A stretch of 64,000 nt of DNA from Halomonas sp. MCCC 1A13316 (GCF_014931605.1 NZ_CP053382.1:1922001-1986000); one strand, 5' to 3'; counted from the stretch's first letter, positions 11,977-21,458 are shown. A program made the numbers and translations. The notes: generated from the sequence alone by a model not told the origin.

Positions 11977-13410
11977 ATGACCGCCTGGAGCAAGCTGCTG
12001 GTCGCCACAACGCGGCTGATCGACCTGCATGACAGCGCCCATGAACCCGGCTCGCCCTTCGTGCAGGTCAGCCAGGAGCAGCGTCGCGGCCTGCGAGACG
12101 GCTATTGGCTCGACCTCGGCTGCCTGCTGCTCGACTACCTGCTCGACGAGGATTTCGCCACCAATAGCTCCTTCGTCTCCCAGACCCGCTGCCTCAACCA
12201 TCTGCGCGAGATGTATCCGCAGCTGCCGCACGATGACTTGAGCTTCGTCATCAATCTGCTGGCCACGCCCAGCGAGATTCACTTTCGACAGTCGCCCGCG
12301 ACCCCGGCCGCTCGTCAGGCACTCCTGGCCGCTCGTCAGGCACCCCCCGCCGCGAGCGAGCCGGGCGAGGGCCGCGCCCGGCGCAGCACCAAGCGCACGG
12401 CTCTGGTCGAGAAGCAGGGGCAGACCGGCCAGGTGCGGCTCACGCCGAGCGGCCGCCAGGCGGTGACCCTGGCCAGCCAGGTCGAGGACCTGCTCTACTC
12501 CGAATACGACGCCGCCAAGGTGCTGGCCGCGCTGGCGCGAGGCGATTTCGCCCGCATTCCCGACATCACCAACCAGATCCTGCTGGCCATCCGCGCGTTG
12601 ACCCAGGAGCTGCGCCGGGTGCGCGAGAACCCCACCCGGGAAGGCAAGCTGGCCGCGCTGCTCGACAACGAGCGCCATTACCACAACGCCTTGACCAACA
12701 TTCAGCAGACGCTGCTCGATGCTCGCGCCCAGCTTGCCACGCCGCGGCTGATGGAGCGCTTCGAAAGCTGGCGCGAAGCGCAGGAGGAGGAGTGGGATCT
12801 GCGCGTGCTCTCCAGCGCCCTCGGCCGGGTACTCAACGCCATCGAGAACCTCTCGCGCCGTCTCTCCGAACTTCTCGCCGACATCGCCGAGGGGCGCATC
12901 CAGGCCATGGGCGTGATCGATTTCCAGGACATGGCGCGCCAACTGCTCGAAGCGCCGCCTGCGGCCGTGCTTCGCGACGCAGTGGTGGCGCGCATGATGC
13001 CGCTGCACGTGCAGGCGACGTTCCCGCGCCTGGCGCCACTGGTACCGCTGCTCGAAAGCCGCCGTGCCGAAGCCAGCGCCTCGGCGCTGGTGTTCGACGA
13101 GGCCGGCGATGCGGCCCCTGAGGACCCGTTACTGGCGCGTTTCCTCGAGGCGCGCGGCCCGGCGCTGCGTCAGCGCATCCAGCAGGCACCGCTGTCGCTG
13201 CCCGAGGCGCTGGCCGAAGGCTGGCACCGCTTCGAGGAGGGCGATTGCCTGGCGCAGTTGCTCAACACCTTCGTCGACACCGAGCTGCTCGACTCGGGGC
13301 TGACGGTGGGCATCGACGCCACGCCGTTCGAGCTCCGGCTCGATGACGGCCGCCGCATCGAAGGGGCCGTGACCCCGTCCCTCGGCTTTTTTAAGGAAGA
13401 ACTTGTATGA
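11977..13410 (+). CDS. MukF/MksF-like condensin kleisin subunit
   Basis: First gene of a three-gene SMC operon. The 477-residue product has a helical N-terminal region typical of winged-helix kleisins (YWLDLGCLLLDYLLDEDFA), a basic proline- and alanine-rich linker near 105-145, a long helical middle, and an acidic C-terminal region. By gene order and size it corresponds to MksF/JetA, the kleisin that bridges the heads of the SMC dimer. The linker contains a short imperfect tandem repeat (12306-12347), which encodes a repeated AARQA. The stop codon overlaps the start of the next gene by 4 bp, so translation is probably coupled. The family call rests on operon structure more than on residue-level motifs. 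Confidence 0.7.
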   Translation: MTAWSKLLVATTRLIDLHDSAHEPGSPFVQVSQEQRRGLRDGYWLDLGCLLLDYLLDEDFATNSSFVSQTRCLNHLREMYPQLPHDDLSFVINLLATPSEIHFRQSPATPAARQALLAARQAPPAASEPGEGRARRSTKRTALVEKQGQTGQVRLTPSGRQAVTLASQVEDLLYSEYDAAKVLAALARGDFARIPDITNQILLAIRALTQELRRVRENPTREGKLAALLDNERHYHNALTNIQQTLLDARAQLATPRLMERFESWREAQEEEWDLRVLSSALGRVLNAIENLSRRLSELLADIAEGRIQAMGVIDFQDMARQLLEAPPAAVLRDAVVARMMPLHVQATFPRLAPLVPLLESRRAEASASALVFDEAGDAAPEDPLLARFLEARGPALRQRIQQAPLSLPEALAEGWHRFEEGDCLAQLLNTFVDTELLDSGLTVGIDATPFELRLDDGRRIEGAVTPSLGFFKEELV

Positions 13411-14240
13411 ACATGACCGAGATGGGCGAGGTGGTCGCCTACCTGCTGCGCTATCGCAGCGCCGAACGCACCCCGGGCGGCGGGCGCAAGCGCCGTGCCG
13501 CCCGCGAAGGCCAGCTCTCCGAGCGTGACGTCTGCGCGCTGATCGACGACGCCAGCGAGGGCGAGCGCGAGGCGCTGCGCGACTTCCTGGGCGGCCAAGG
13601 GCTGAGGCTCAAGGCCTTTGAGTCGGGTGACTATCCAGGGATCGCTCCCGGTTCGCGCTACTACGCGCTGCTGCCCGACCCGGAGCTGGAGCAGCCGCCG
13701 CTGTATACCCGCGAGCCGGTGTTCGAGGCGCTCAAGCTACGTCAGGAGAGCCGCGCCGAGCTGGCCCAGTGGTACCTGCAGCTGTGGCTGTTGATGCACA
13801 CGCTGCTCTATACCCGCTACAACCGCGCGCTCTCCGACGTCAGCCGCTACCAGGAGGCCACCTTCGCCGGTGCCGAACTGGTCGAACTGATGCGTGACCA
13901 GCTCGAGTCTCTGCGTGCCTTGGGCGAGGAGGCGCCGGAAACCAGCCGGGCACTGCTCGAAGAGCGCGGCGAAGACATCAGTCGCCGGGTGCGCGCCTTC
14001 GTCGACCTGCAGGTACGTGCCGGCCTGCTCGAAGGCCTGCGCGAGGCCGATCCGGCAACGGCCAGCGAAGAGGGCGGCGGCGAGGTCTGGCAGCAGACCC
14101 TGCTCGGGGCGCTGGAGAGCGAACAAATCGGCATTCACCAGCTCGCCCATCTGCATGCGCTGGCCCAGGGCCGCGTGGCGAGCCGGCATGTGGACGAAGA
14201 AGAAGTGCCCATCGACGAGCGCGAGGAGACCCAGGCATGA
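13407..14240 (+). CDS. MukE/MksE-like condensin subunit
   Basis: Second gene of the condensin operon (277 residues), overlapping both neighbours by 4 bp. The protein is largely alpha-helical and acidic, with a YNRALSDVSRYQEATFAGAELVELM segment in its middle and an acidic, glutamate-rich C-terminus (DEEEVPIDEREE). By position and size it matches MksE/JetB, the winged-helix partner that binds the kleisin. No enzymatic motif is visible. Confidence 0.65.
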   Translation: MNMTEMGEVVAYLLRYRSAERTPGGGRKRRAAREGQLSERDVCALIDDASEGEREALRDFLGGQGLRLKAFESGDYPGIAPGSRYYALLPDPELEQPPLYTREPVFEALKLRQESRAELAQWYLQLWLLMHTLLYTRYNRALSDVSRYQEATFAGAELVELMRDQLESLRALGEEAPETSRALLEERGEDISRRVRAFVDLQVRAGLLEGLREADPATASEEGGGEVWQQTLLGALESEQIGIHQLAHLHALAQGRVASRHVDEEEVPIDEREETQA

Positions 14241-17200
14241 GCGTGATCAACCGCATCGAGGTCGCCAACCTGCTCAACAAGCATGGTGACGTGGCCTCGC
14301 CCTGGGACGCCAAGATGCGTCATGTGCTGCTCGACCTTCGCGGCCAATCCAGCGCCATCAGCATGGAGAACGGCTTCGGCAAGACCACCCTGGCCGAGGC
14401 GCTGATCGGCCTGCTGTCGCGCGACCGCACGCTGCTCTCCCGCACGCGGCGGAAGTGCTCGCCTTCTTCGGTGGGCGGTGAAGGGAGAAGCTGGAGTCAC
14501 CTGCGGGTAGAGTTCCGTTCACGCAGTGGGCTCGAGCGCCAGGACGACATGCTAGCGGTGGCCGGAGAGGAAGTGGCCGGCGAGACCTTCGTGTTCGGCT
14601 TATACGGCTACAGCGACGGCAGCGGGCTCTCCTTCTACCACTATGCCGGGCGTCTCGAGGACGTGCCGGTGCATCATCTCACCCTTGACGGCAAGCTGGC
14701 GCTCTACGCCAACCGCGACGTCAAGACCGTCATGGCCGAGCGCGGTGTGCGCCTGACTCACAACCGCGAGGAGTGGCTGGAGGCGGTGGGCGCCCACGTG
14801 TCACGCCGCGAGCTGGCCCAGCTCGCGGCCTTCCAGAAGGAGGGCGGCGCCGACAAGAGCCAGATCTTCAACGCCATCAAGCCCCGCGCCGGCGAGAAGG
14901 CCGACCAGGCGTTCTTCTTCGAAGTGCTGGCCCCCGAAATCCTCTCCGGCGCCACCCGCGGCGAGACCGACGAGAGCGAGGAGCTGATCGAGGAGGTCAT
15001 CCTCAACTCCGGTACCAACATCACCGAGCTGCGCCATCGCCTGGAAGAAGCCGAGAGCGACCAGCGCCGCGCCAGCGACAAGGTGGTGCGGCTGGCCGAG
15101 CTGCGCGAGCAGGGCGAGACCTTGCGCGATGCCCGCGTTCGACTCGATGAGCTTGACCAGGGGCTGGCGGCCAGCGAAGCGCTGCTGGGCGGCCAGGCGT
15201 TGCTGGGCCTGCCAGGGCTACCGCGCGCCAGCGCAGTGGAGGCTCCCGAAGAGTGTGGGGCCCCTGCGCTGGAGGGCTTTGCCTGGATTGCCGGGGATAC
15301 GTCGCGACCCCGAGTCTCGACCTCATTGCTGGCGAGCCTCTCCGGCCTCTCCGAGCGGGCCGTGCGGCAGGCGCTCTCCGAGCGCGGCGCCCGGGTCGAC
15401 GTGCACCGCCGGCTGATCCACCTCCCAGAGGCGGCGTGGCCGCTCAATCGCGACGTGGGGCACGTCAGCTTCAAGGCCGCCCGCGAGTGGCTGAGCGAAA
15501 GCCACGCCCTGGCCGACGATACCGCCCGCGACCGAGCGCTTTCCGCGCTGGATGAGGGGGCCGACGCCTTCGAGGCGGCCGACGGCAACCGCTTCCGTGA
15601 GGAGGTGATCGGCGACGGCGTCTATCTCGAGGAACTGACGCGCGACTTGACGGCCCTCGATGAGCGCCGCGACGACATGGAGCAGGAGCGCGAACGGCTC
15701 GAATCCCAGCAGCGCGACTTCGTCGATAACCAGAGTTTCTATACTCAGGCGCTCTCGGAAGGACTGTTCAGCGAAGCCGAGCTGGAGACCCCGGAGGCCA
15801 GCGGCGAAGCGGCCAAGACCGATGCCGCCGACGCTCGCCACGCCCTCAATGCCCACCTGGGCCGGGTCGGCGAACTCAAGCAGGTCGCCGCCTGGCATGA
15901 TGCTTTTCGCCGCGAGTGCCCCGGCACCGCGCCGGCCGAGCGGCTGGAAGAGAAGCTCGATCGCGAGGCCGAGCTGGCCGAGGCACTCGATGAGCTGACG
16001 CTTCGTCGCGACGAGGTGGCCACCGCCTTCGAGACCGCTCGTGCAGAGCGCGAGCGACTCAACGGCGAACGCGAACGCTTGACCGGCGAACAGGGCCTGC
16101 TGGCCCGCGGGCAGGCGCCCTGGCGCGCCTTTGTCGAGGGTTGGCCGGGAGAGGAGGTGAGCGAGTTCTGGTCGCGGCGCAAGACGGCACTGGCCGAGTT
16201 GGAGACGAATTCCCGCGAGGCCGAACAGCGCCGCCAGGACGCCGAGCGCACCCTGGCACGGCTGGCGCCGCTGGCCGAAGCGGCGCGACGCTATGGCGAG
16301 CTGCACGGTGACGACGAGCCGGTGCATCTGCGTGCGCGACTGCGTGAGCTCGAGCGCGAACTGGCCGACGAACATCAGCGGCTGACGGAGGAAGAGATCC
16401 ACCTACGCACGCTGCACCGGGCGCGGCTCGACTTCGCCGAGCGCAGCGAGCTGACCCCGGAGAAGTGGCTGGTCGATGCCCGGCGCCGCTACCCGCGACT
16501 GTTGCGCGAAGCGGAGACGCTGGAAGCCGACATCGCCGCCCGGGAGCGTTATCTGGAGAGCCTCACCGGCGATCCGCTGGAGCGGCGCGTGGTGGAGGCC
16601 GAGGCTCATCGTCACCTAGACGATAGCGGCATCGCCTGGCAGCCGCTGCATGCAGTGCTCAACATCGAGACGCATACCACCGAGCAGCGTCGCGAATGGC
16701 TGGCGCAGGCCGCCGGGGTGCTGTTCGCCCCGGTGGTGGCGGGGCGCGAGGCGGCCGAATCCGCCGCCGCCGCGCTGATCGAGGCGGGGCTGGCGGTGCC
16801 GGTGTTCGAGGCTGAAGCGCTGGCCGACTTGCTGGCCCGAGGCGAGGCGCCGTTGGGCGCAGTGGCCGGGGTGGAAACCCTGGCGGTGAAAGCCGCGCTG
16901 GACCCGAGCTATCTCGAGGCGCTGCGCGAGGCCACCGAGAAGCGGCTTGCTGCCGACCGTGAGCGGCAAAAGGCGCTGGCTATCGAGTGCGAGCGGCTCG
17001 ATCCCCATGGCGAGACATTCGCCTTGGCGCTGCGCGCCCGTGAGGCCGACGAGGCGGATGTCGAAGTAAGTCTGGAGGCGCTGGCCGAGCAGCAGGCGGT
17101 GCTGGTCGAACGTGAGGCCGCGCTGGCCCCACGGCTGAGCGATACCGCGCTGGCCTGTATCGACGACTATCAGCGCTACCTGCAAGAGGGCGGCGAGATC

Positions 17201-19138
17201 GCCCAGCAGGAAGCCGCCGAGGAGCGGCTCGAGGCCGAGACGGCACTGGCCGAGCTTACGCCCCAACGCGAGCGTGCGGCCCGCGAGCTGGAGGTGCACG
17301 GGCCGACCTGGCTTGCCGCCGAGCAGTTCAGTGACGCCGGTGGCGTCGAGCGGCTGCAGGCGTTGGAGACGCGTCTCGCCGAGCTCGAACGGCACCTGAA
17401 TGAGGCGAGCGTGCGTCTGGCCGCCGCCGAGGAGCAGCGTGAGACGCTCAAGAGCCAGGTCGAAGAGACCGAGGCCCAACTGCGCGGCCTCTTCAGCGAC
17501 GGCGAGCGTGATCGGCTGCGCGCCCTGGCACGCTTCGAGGCCGATGGCGGAGTTGACTTCATGGCCAGCGCCGCCGAGGTGCAGGCCGAACTGGAAGCGT
17601 CGCAGTCGCGGACGACCCGGCGCGCCGACTTCGATTTCACGCGTATTCGTGCCTATCTGGAGGTGCGCGACGCCGGTGGCGGCAGCCAGAAGCTCGAGCG
17701 CGAGATCGCCCGGGTCAAGCGTGAGCTCGGCGAGCTGCGCGACAAGCGCAAGACGCTTTCGGCAGAGCGGGACGTGCTGGAGGTGCGTCTTGGCGAGCAG
17801 CGCCGCGCACTGGCCTGCGTCGACCAGCTGGCGGTGGAGTGGCTGCGGGTACTGCGCGAGCTGCCCGAGGGCTGGCCGCGGCGCCTGGCGGCGCTGGTCG
17901 ATCTCGAAGAGGCCAGCCGCTGGCCCAGCGACACGGACGAGCTCGAGGCGCGTAACGCCGCCCTCGACGCTTGGCGCGTCATGGCCGGTGATAAGAGCGA
18001 GCAGGACGAATTCGACGTCGAAGCGCTGGAGGCGTGCCAGCAGACCCTGGCCGACGCCCTGGGCGGGCTCAACCTGGGCGAGCGGGCGCGCAACCGCGAG
18101 CGCCAGGCCCGCCAGGTCGAGGGCGGCGAGCGCAAGCTGGCCGAGGCACTCGCCGAGGCGGCGCATAGCCGGCTGTTCAGCGATACCGAGCGGGCCCGTT
18201 TGGCCGGATTGACGCATGCCAGCGCCGAGGCGCTGGACGACCTCTCGCGGCTGCACGATCAACTCGCCGGCCAGCTCGACGAGCATCGCGTGCGGGTCGA
18301 GCGGCTGCATGCCTCGCGTGAGCAGATCGAAGGCACCCTGGTGGAGCGGCTCAGCTCGATCATCTCGGACGCTGCCGGCAATCTCGACATCCTCAAGCGC
18401 GTGGCCAAGAGCAGCGGCGAGGGTGGCGCCTTCTTCGAGGTCAAGGCCTCGCTGATCGGCCCCGACCAGCTGCGCGATCTGATCGCCACGCTGCTGGCGG
18501 ACATCGACGAGCACCAGGCGGCCATGCGCCGCCGCGCCGAGCGTGACGGCGGCATGATCGACGGCGAGGCGCGCCGGCGCGACGACGACCTGCTGCGCCA
18601 GATCCGCCGGCGCATCTATCGCGGGCTGTTCCACGACGTGGCGATCCGTCTCAAGCACGACGCCATTCGTCCGCACGGGCGCCTGTTCTCGCTCAACGAG
18701 GAGATGTCGGAAGGCCAGCGTGAGGCGGTCTCGCTGATGTGGCTGGTCAAGCTCTCGGAATTCGCCATCGAGCGCGAGCTGCGCGAACTGCCGGGGCACC
18801 ACCGCCGCCGCGCACGCACCAGCCGCGAGAGCGTCATCCTGCTCGACGGGTTGTTCTCCAAGCTCTCGCATCGCCGCCTGATCCAGGACTCGCTGGAGTC
18901 GCTGCGCAACACCCGCGGACGCTTCCAGATGATCGGTCTGATCCACAACCCCAACTACGAGAACGACCCCGACATCTTCCCCACCTACCTGGTGGGTAGC
19001 GTAATCGGCGGCGCCCAAGGGCAGGGCGGCCACGTGATGGTGCGCGACGGCCGCATCACGCCGCCGGAGTGGGTGGGGCGCAGCGTCGGCGAGGCCAGCC
19101 TGTTCGGCATTCATGTCAGCGAGGCGGAGCCGACCTGA
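14237..19138 (+). CDS. MukB/MksB-like SMC ATPase, 1633 residues
   Basis: Giant SMC-type ATPase. The Walker A loop is ENGFGKTT at 44-51 (K49, T50). Two long stretches of charged Glu/Arg/Leu-rich coiled coil fill most of the protein. The ABC signature is SEGQ (about 1491-1494 in MSEGQREAVSLMWL), and Walker B is VILLDG at about 1533-1538, followed by LFSKLSHRRLI. The usual glutamate after the Walker B aspartate is glycine here. At 1633 residues it is longer than E. coli MukB and much longer than typical MksB or JetC. It overlaps the MksE-like gene by 4 bp. No JetD/MksG toprim nuclease follows; the next gene is an unrelated thiamine-binding protein. The likely role is DNA loop extrusion in chromosome organisation or plasmid restriction; which of these cannot be decided here. 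Confidence 0.78.
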   Translation: MSVINRIEVANLLNKHGDVASPWDAKMRHVLLDLRGQSSAISMENGFGKTTLAEALIGLLSRDRTLLSRTRRKCSPSSVGGEGRSWSHLRVEFRSRSGLERQDDMLAVAGEEVAGETFVFGLYGYSDGSGLSFYHYAGRLEDVPVHHLTLDGKLALYANRDVKTVMAERGVRLTHNREEWLEAVGAHVSRRELAQLAAFQKEGGADKSQIFNAIKPRAGEKADQAFFFEVLAPEILSGATRGETDESEELIEEVILNSGTNITELRHRLEEAESDQRRASDKVVRLAELREQGETLRDARVRLDELDQGLAASEALLGGQALLGLPGLPRASAVEAPEECGAPALEGFAWIAGDTSRPRVSTSLLASLSGLSERAVRQALSERGARVDVHRRLIHLPEAAWPLNRDVGHVSFKAAREWLSESHALADDTARDRALSALDEGADAFEAADGNRFREEVIGDGVYLEELTRDLTALDERRDDMEQERERLESQQRDFVDNQSFYTQALSEGLFSEAELETPEASGEAAKTDAADARHALNAHLGRVGELKQVAAWHDAFRRECPGTAPAERLEEKLDREAELAEALDELTLRRDEVATAFETARAERERLNGERERLTGEQGLLARGQAPWRAFVEGWPGEEVSEFWSRRKTALAELETNSREAEQRRQDAERTLARLAPLAEAARRYGELHGDDEPVHLRARLRELERELADEHQRLTEEEIHLRTLHRARLDFAERSELTPEKWLVDARRRYPRLLREAETLEADIAARERYLESLTGDPLERRVVEAEAHRHLDDSGIAWQPLHAVLNIETHTTEQRREWLAQAAGVLFAPVVAGREAAESAAAALIEAGLAVPVFEAEALADLLARGEAPLGAVAGVETLAVKAALDPSYLEALREATEKRLAADRERQKALAIECERLDPHGETFALALRAREADEADVEVSLEALAEQQAVLVEREAALAPRLSDTALACIDDYQRYLQEGGEIAQQEAAEERLEAETALAELTPQRERAARELEVHGPTWLAAEQFSDAGGVERLQALETRLAELERHLNEASVRLAAAEEQRETLKSQVEETEAQLRGLFSDGERDRLRALARFEADGGVDFMASAAEVQAELEASQSRTTRRADFDFTRIRAYLEVRDAGGGSQKLEREIARVKRELGELRDKRKTLSAERDVLEVRLGEQRRALACVDQLAVEWLRVLRELPEGWPRRLAALVDLEEASRWPSDTDELEARNAALDAWRVMAGDKSEQDEFDVEALEACQQTLADALGGLNLGERARNRERQARQVEGGERKLAEALAEAAHSRLFSDTERARLAGLTHASAEALDDLSRLHDQLAGQLDEHRVRVERLHASREQIEGTLVERLSSIISDAAGNLDILKRVAKSSGEGGAFFEVKASLIGPDQLRDLIATLLADIDEHQAAMRRRAERDGGMIDGEARRRDDDLLRQIRRRIYRGLFHDVAIRLKHDAIRPHGRLFSLNEEMSEGQREAVSLMWLVKLSEFAIERELRELPGHHRRRARTSRESVILLDGLFSKLSHRRLIQDSLESLRNTRGRFQMIGLIHNPNYENDPDIFPTYLVGSVIGGAQGQGGHVMVRDGRITPPEWVGRSVGEASLFGIHVSEAEPT

Positions 19139-19164
19139 ACCGATGAATGGATAGGAGAAAACGT

Positions 19165-19470
19165 ATGCACGTCATCATCGATCTCTGCGTCGTCCCGCTC
19201 GGGGTGGGGGTATCGGTCTCGCCGCAGATCACCGCCTGCCAGCGGGTGATCGAGGCCTCGGGTCTCGAGCACAACATGCACGCCTACGGCACCAATATCG
19301 AGGGGCCGTGGGACGAGGTGATGGCAGTGGTCAAGCGCTGCCATGAGGTAGTGCACGAGATGGGTGCGCCGCGCATCACCACCACCATCAAGCTCGGCAC
19401 CCGTACCGACCGCGAGCAGTCCATGGCCGACAAGGTGTCTAGCGTCGAGAACAAACTGCGTAGCCCCTGA
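19165..19470 (+). CDS. MTH1187 family thiamine-binding protein
   Basis: 101-residue protein of the MTH1187/YkoF-like family, which binds thiamine or its precursors in a ferredoxin-like fold. Recognisable parts are the start MHVIIDLCVVPLGVG, the central YGTNIEGPWDEVM and the IKLGTRTDREQSMADKV tail. The start is the ATG after AGGAGA; an earlier in-frame ATG at 19147 lacks a site. It lies 26 bp after the giant SMC gene on the same strand and may be co-transcribed with it. No thiamine genes or TPP riboswitch are nearby, so the link is probably positional. Confidence 0.85.
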   Translation: MHVIIDLCVVPLGVGVSVSPQITACQRVIEASGLEHNMHAYGTNIEGPWDEVMAVVKRCHEVVHEMGAPRITTTIKLGTRTDREQSMADKVSSVENKLRSP

Positions 19471-19491
19471 GCCGTCATCACGCAGCGTTGT

Positions 19492-20424
19492 TCAGGTCGG
19501 CAACGGCGCCAGCCAGGCGTCACCCAGGCGCAGCAGGTGGTCGGTCAGGGCGTCGAGGATTCTGCCGCCCTGGCGCCAGTGGTGCCAGTAGAGCGGTACG
19601 TCGATCACGTAGCCCGGCGAGAGGTCGACCAGGCGGCCGTCGGCCAGGTGCGGACCGGGGTCGATTTCCTGCAGCCTGCCCTCGCTGAGTTCGCGCTCGG
19701 CCTGACGCTCCGGCACCATGCCGTAACCGAGTCCTGCCAGCGCCAGGCCGACGAAACCTTCCGACGAAGGACACAGGTGGTGGGGGAAGGGAGGCTCCAC
19801 GCCGTACATGGCCAGGAATCGATGCTGCAGCCGGTCGTCGGGGCCGAAGACGATGGCTGGTGCATGGTGCAGCGCCTCCGGCGTCACGCCATCGGCAAAA
19901 TAGCGCGCCATGAAGGCGGGGCTGGCCAGGGCGCGATAGCGCATGCTGCCCAATGCGTGGCTGCGCGCCCCCTGTACCGGCGTGGGTGAATCGCAGATGC
20001 AGCCGGCCACGTCGCCGTCGCGCATGCGCTTGAGCGCCACTTCCTGATCCTCCACCACCAGCTCGAACAGTACCCGGTAGTGTTCGCAGAAGCGCCCGAT
20101 GGCCTCCGGCCACCAGGTCGCCAGGCTGTCGGCATTGATAGCCAGGCGCAGGCGCTGCTCGCCGCTGCCTAGCGCGGGCACTTCTCCCAATAGGTCACTC
20201 TCGAGCAGACGTACCTGCTGGGCGTGGTTGAGCAGGCGTCGGCCCAGCGGCGTGGGGGCGAGGCGCGGGCTGCGCACCAGCACCGGCTGGCCCAGGCGTG
20301 ATTCGAGCAGCTTGATGCGCTGAGACACCGCGGATTGGGTCAGGCCCAGATGACGGGCGCCGCGTTCGAAGCCGCCCTGGTCGAGCACTACCACCAGTGC
20401 TTCCAGCAGTTTGTAATCGAGCAT
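19492..20424 (-). CDS. argP: LysR family regulator ArgP
   Basis: 310-residue LysR-type activator. The N-terminal helix-turn-helix is at about 3-60 (GFERGARHLGLTQSAVSQRIK), followed by a periplasmic-binding-like effector domain. It resembles ArgP/IciA, which activates the arginine exporter gene in response to basic amino acids. It is divergent from a LysE/ArgO exporter gene 95 bp away, the standard ArgP-ArgO arrangement, which supports the name. Confidence 0.9.
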   Translation of the reverse strand: MLDYKLLEALVVVLDQGGFERGARHLGLTQSAVSQRIKLLESRLGQPVLVRSPRLAPTPLGRRLLNHAQQVRLLESDLLGEVPALGSGEQRLRLAINADSLATWWPEAIGRFCEHYRVLFELVVEDQEVALKRMRDGDVAGCICDSPTPVQGARSHALGSMRYRALASPAFMARYFADGVTPEALHHAPAIVFGPDDRLQHRFLAMYGVEPPFPHHLCPSSEGFVGLALAGLGYGMVPERQAERELSEGRLQEIDPGPHLADGRLVDLSPGYVIDVPLYWHHWRQGGRILDALTDHLLRLGDAWLAPLPT

Positions 20425-20518
20425 CGATTTTGTTTATCCCCTAGTGCCTTTATTCATTTCTTTAATTGGCGCTGGAAGCTTAGCCTTGGTGACTACGACT
20501 TGCCAGGGAGAAAACATC

Positions 20519-21127
20519 ATGTGGTTGTCATGGCTCAATGGTCTGCTGATCTGTGCGGGATTGATCGTCGCCATCGGGGCGCAGAATGCCTTCGTGCTGC
20601 AGCAGAGCCTGCGCCGTCAGAATGCCTGGTTGGTGGCCGGGGTTTGCGCGCTTTGCGACTGGTTGCTGGTGGGGCTGGGCGTGCTGGGGCTCGGTGTTTT
20701 GATCGCCCAGCAGGAGGCGCTGATGGAAGTGGCGCGCTGGGCCGGTGCTGCCTTCCTTGCCTGGCAGGCCTGGCTGTCCCTGCGTCGTGTCCTGGTCGGC
20801 CAATCCCTGACGGCCGGCGGCGGCAGTGCGCAATCGTGGCAGGCGGCACTGGCCGCTACGCTTGCCGTAACCCTGCTCAATCCCCAGGTTTACCTCGAAA
20901 CCGTGGTGCTGCTGGGAGCCATCGGCGCGGTTCAGCCGAGCCCGCTGGGGTTCTTCATCGGGGCTGCGATGGCCTCGTTCGGCTGGTTCTTCGGCCTGGC
21001 GGCGGCTGCCGGCTGGCTGGCACCGCGGTTGGCGAGCCCAAGGGTTTGGCGCGCCATCGACCTGGCGATCGGCCTTATCCTGGCTTGGGTGGCGTGGAGG
21101 TTGGCGAGTGGCGCCATGATGCCTTGA
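20519..21127 (+). CDS. argO: LysE/ArgO family amino acid exporter
   Basis: Inner-membrane exporter of basic amino acids (202 residues, five or six hydrophobic segments). Family hallmarks are VAIGAQNAFVLQQSLRR near the N-terminus and TLLNPQVYLETVVLLG in the middle. The start MWLSWLNGLLICAG follows a GGGAG site. The longer open frame from 20444 is rejected because it adds non-family sequence. The divergent argP gene probably activates it when arginine or lysine accumulates. Confidence 0.93.
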   Translation: MWLSWLNGLLICAGLIVAIGAQNAFVLQQSLRRQNAWLVAGVCALCDWLLVGLGVLGLGVLIAQQEALMEVARWAGAAFLAWQAWLSLRRVLVGQSLTAGGGSAQSWQAALAATLAVTLLNPQVYLETVVLLGAIGAVQPSPLGFFIGAAMASFGWFFGLAAAAGWLAPRLASPRVWRAIDLAIGLILAWVAWRLASGAMMP

Positions 21128-21366
21128 GGAAACACTGCCTAAATGGCTGCGCGAGCGAATCGCTTCGTTGCGCGGTGCCGAAGCGTCGGATCGGCGGATC
21201 CTCACATATACCCCCATATGCTCCGGCTGACTCGCAGCCTTCGGCTTCTCGCCCCTTCGGGGCCAGCCTACGGCTGTTTGTCGCTTCGCTCGGTTCTGTG
21301 CTCCGTGCGCCTTGCGGTTCATCTGGGGACGCCGAGTCCGCTCGCCAATTTGTGCAGCGCTTCCCT
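21128..21366. repeat. Intergenic repeat-like element with inverted ends
   Basis: The spacer after argO has related inverted termini: GGAAACACTGCCTAAATGGC at the left, and at the right a sequence whose complement begins GGGAAGCGCTGCACAAAT. It encodes nothing convincing. It contains a small hairpin motif, CATAT-ACCCC-ATATG, flanked by TCCTCA and CTCCGG (21196-21227). A related motif occurs at 37578-37605, which suggests a dispersed repeat family. Confidence 0.45.
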
Positions 21367-21386
21367 GCTGACACTCGAACGATGGT

Positions 21387-21404
21387 TGTAAAGATAGCTT
21401 TACG
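21387..21404 (+). promoter_or_regulatory. PhhR/TyrR box 1 upstream of hpd
   Basis: TGTAAAGATAGCTTTACG matches the TyrR-box consensus TGTAAA-N6-TTTACA at 11 of 12 fixed positions. It lies about 220 bp upstream of the hpd start codon, a typical enhancer-like distance. Confidence 0.72.
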
Positions 21405-21458
21405 CTGTGTCAGGCTGACGAACCACCCCGAAGGCTGGATTTAAGGTGTTCAGAGCGC

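Noticed and set aside
11131..13008. 625-residue minus-strand frame across the hydrolase and kleisin genes
   Set aside because: It spans two real genes in antisense, has shadow-type composition and matches no family.
19139..19170. TPP riboswitch before the thiamine-binding gene
   Set aside because: Only 26 bases separate it from the upstream gene and no CUGAGA core is present.
19139..19492. JetD/MksG nuclease downstream of the condensin operon
   Set aside because: The only gene here is a 101-residue MTH1187-family protein; no toprim motif is seen in either flank.
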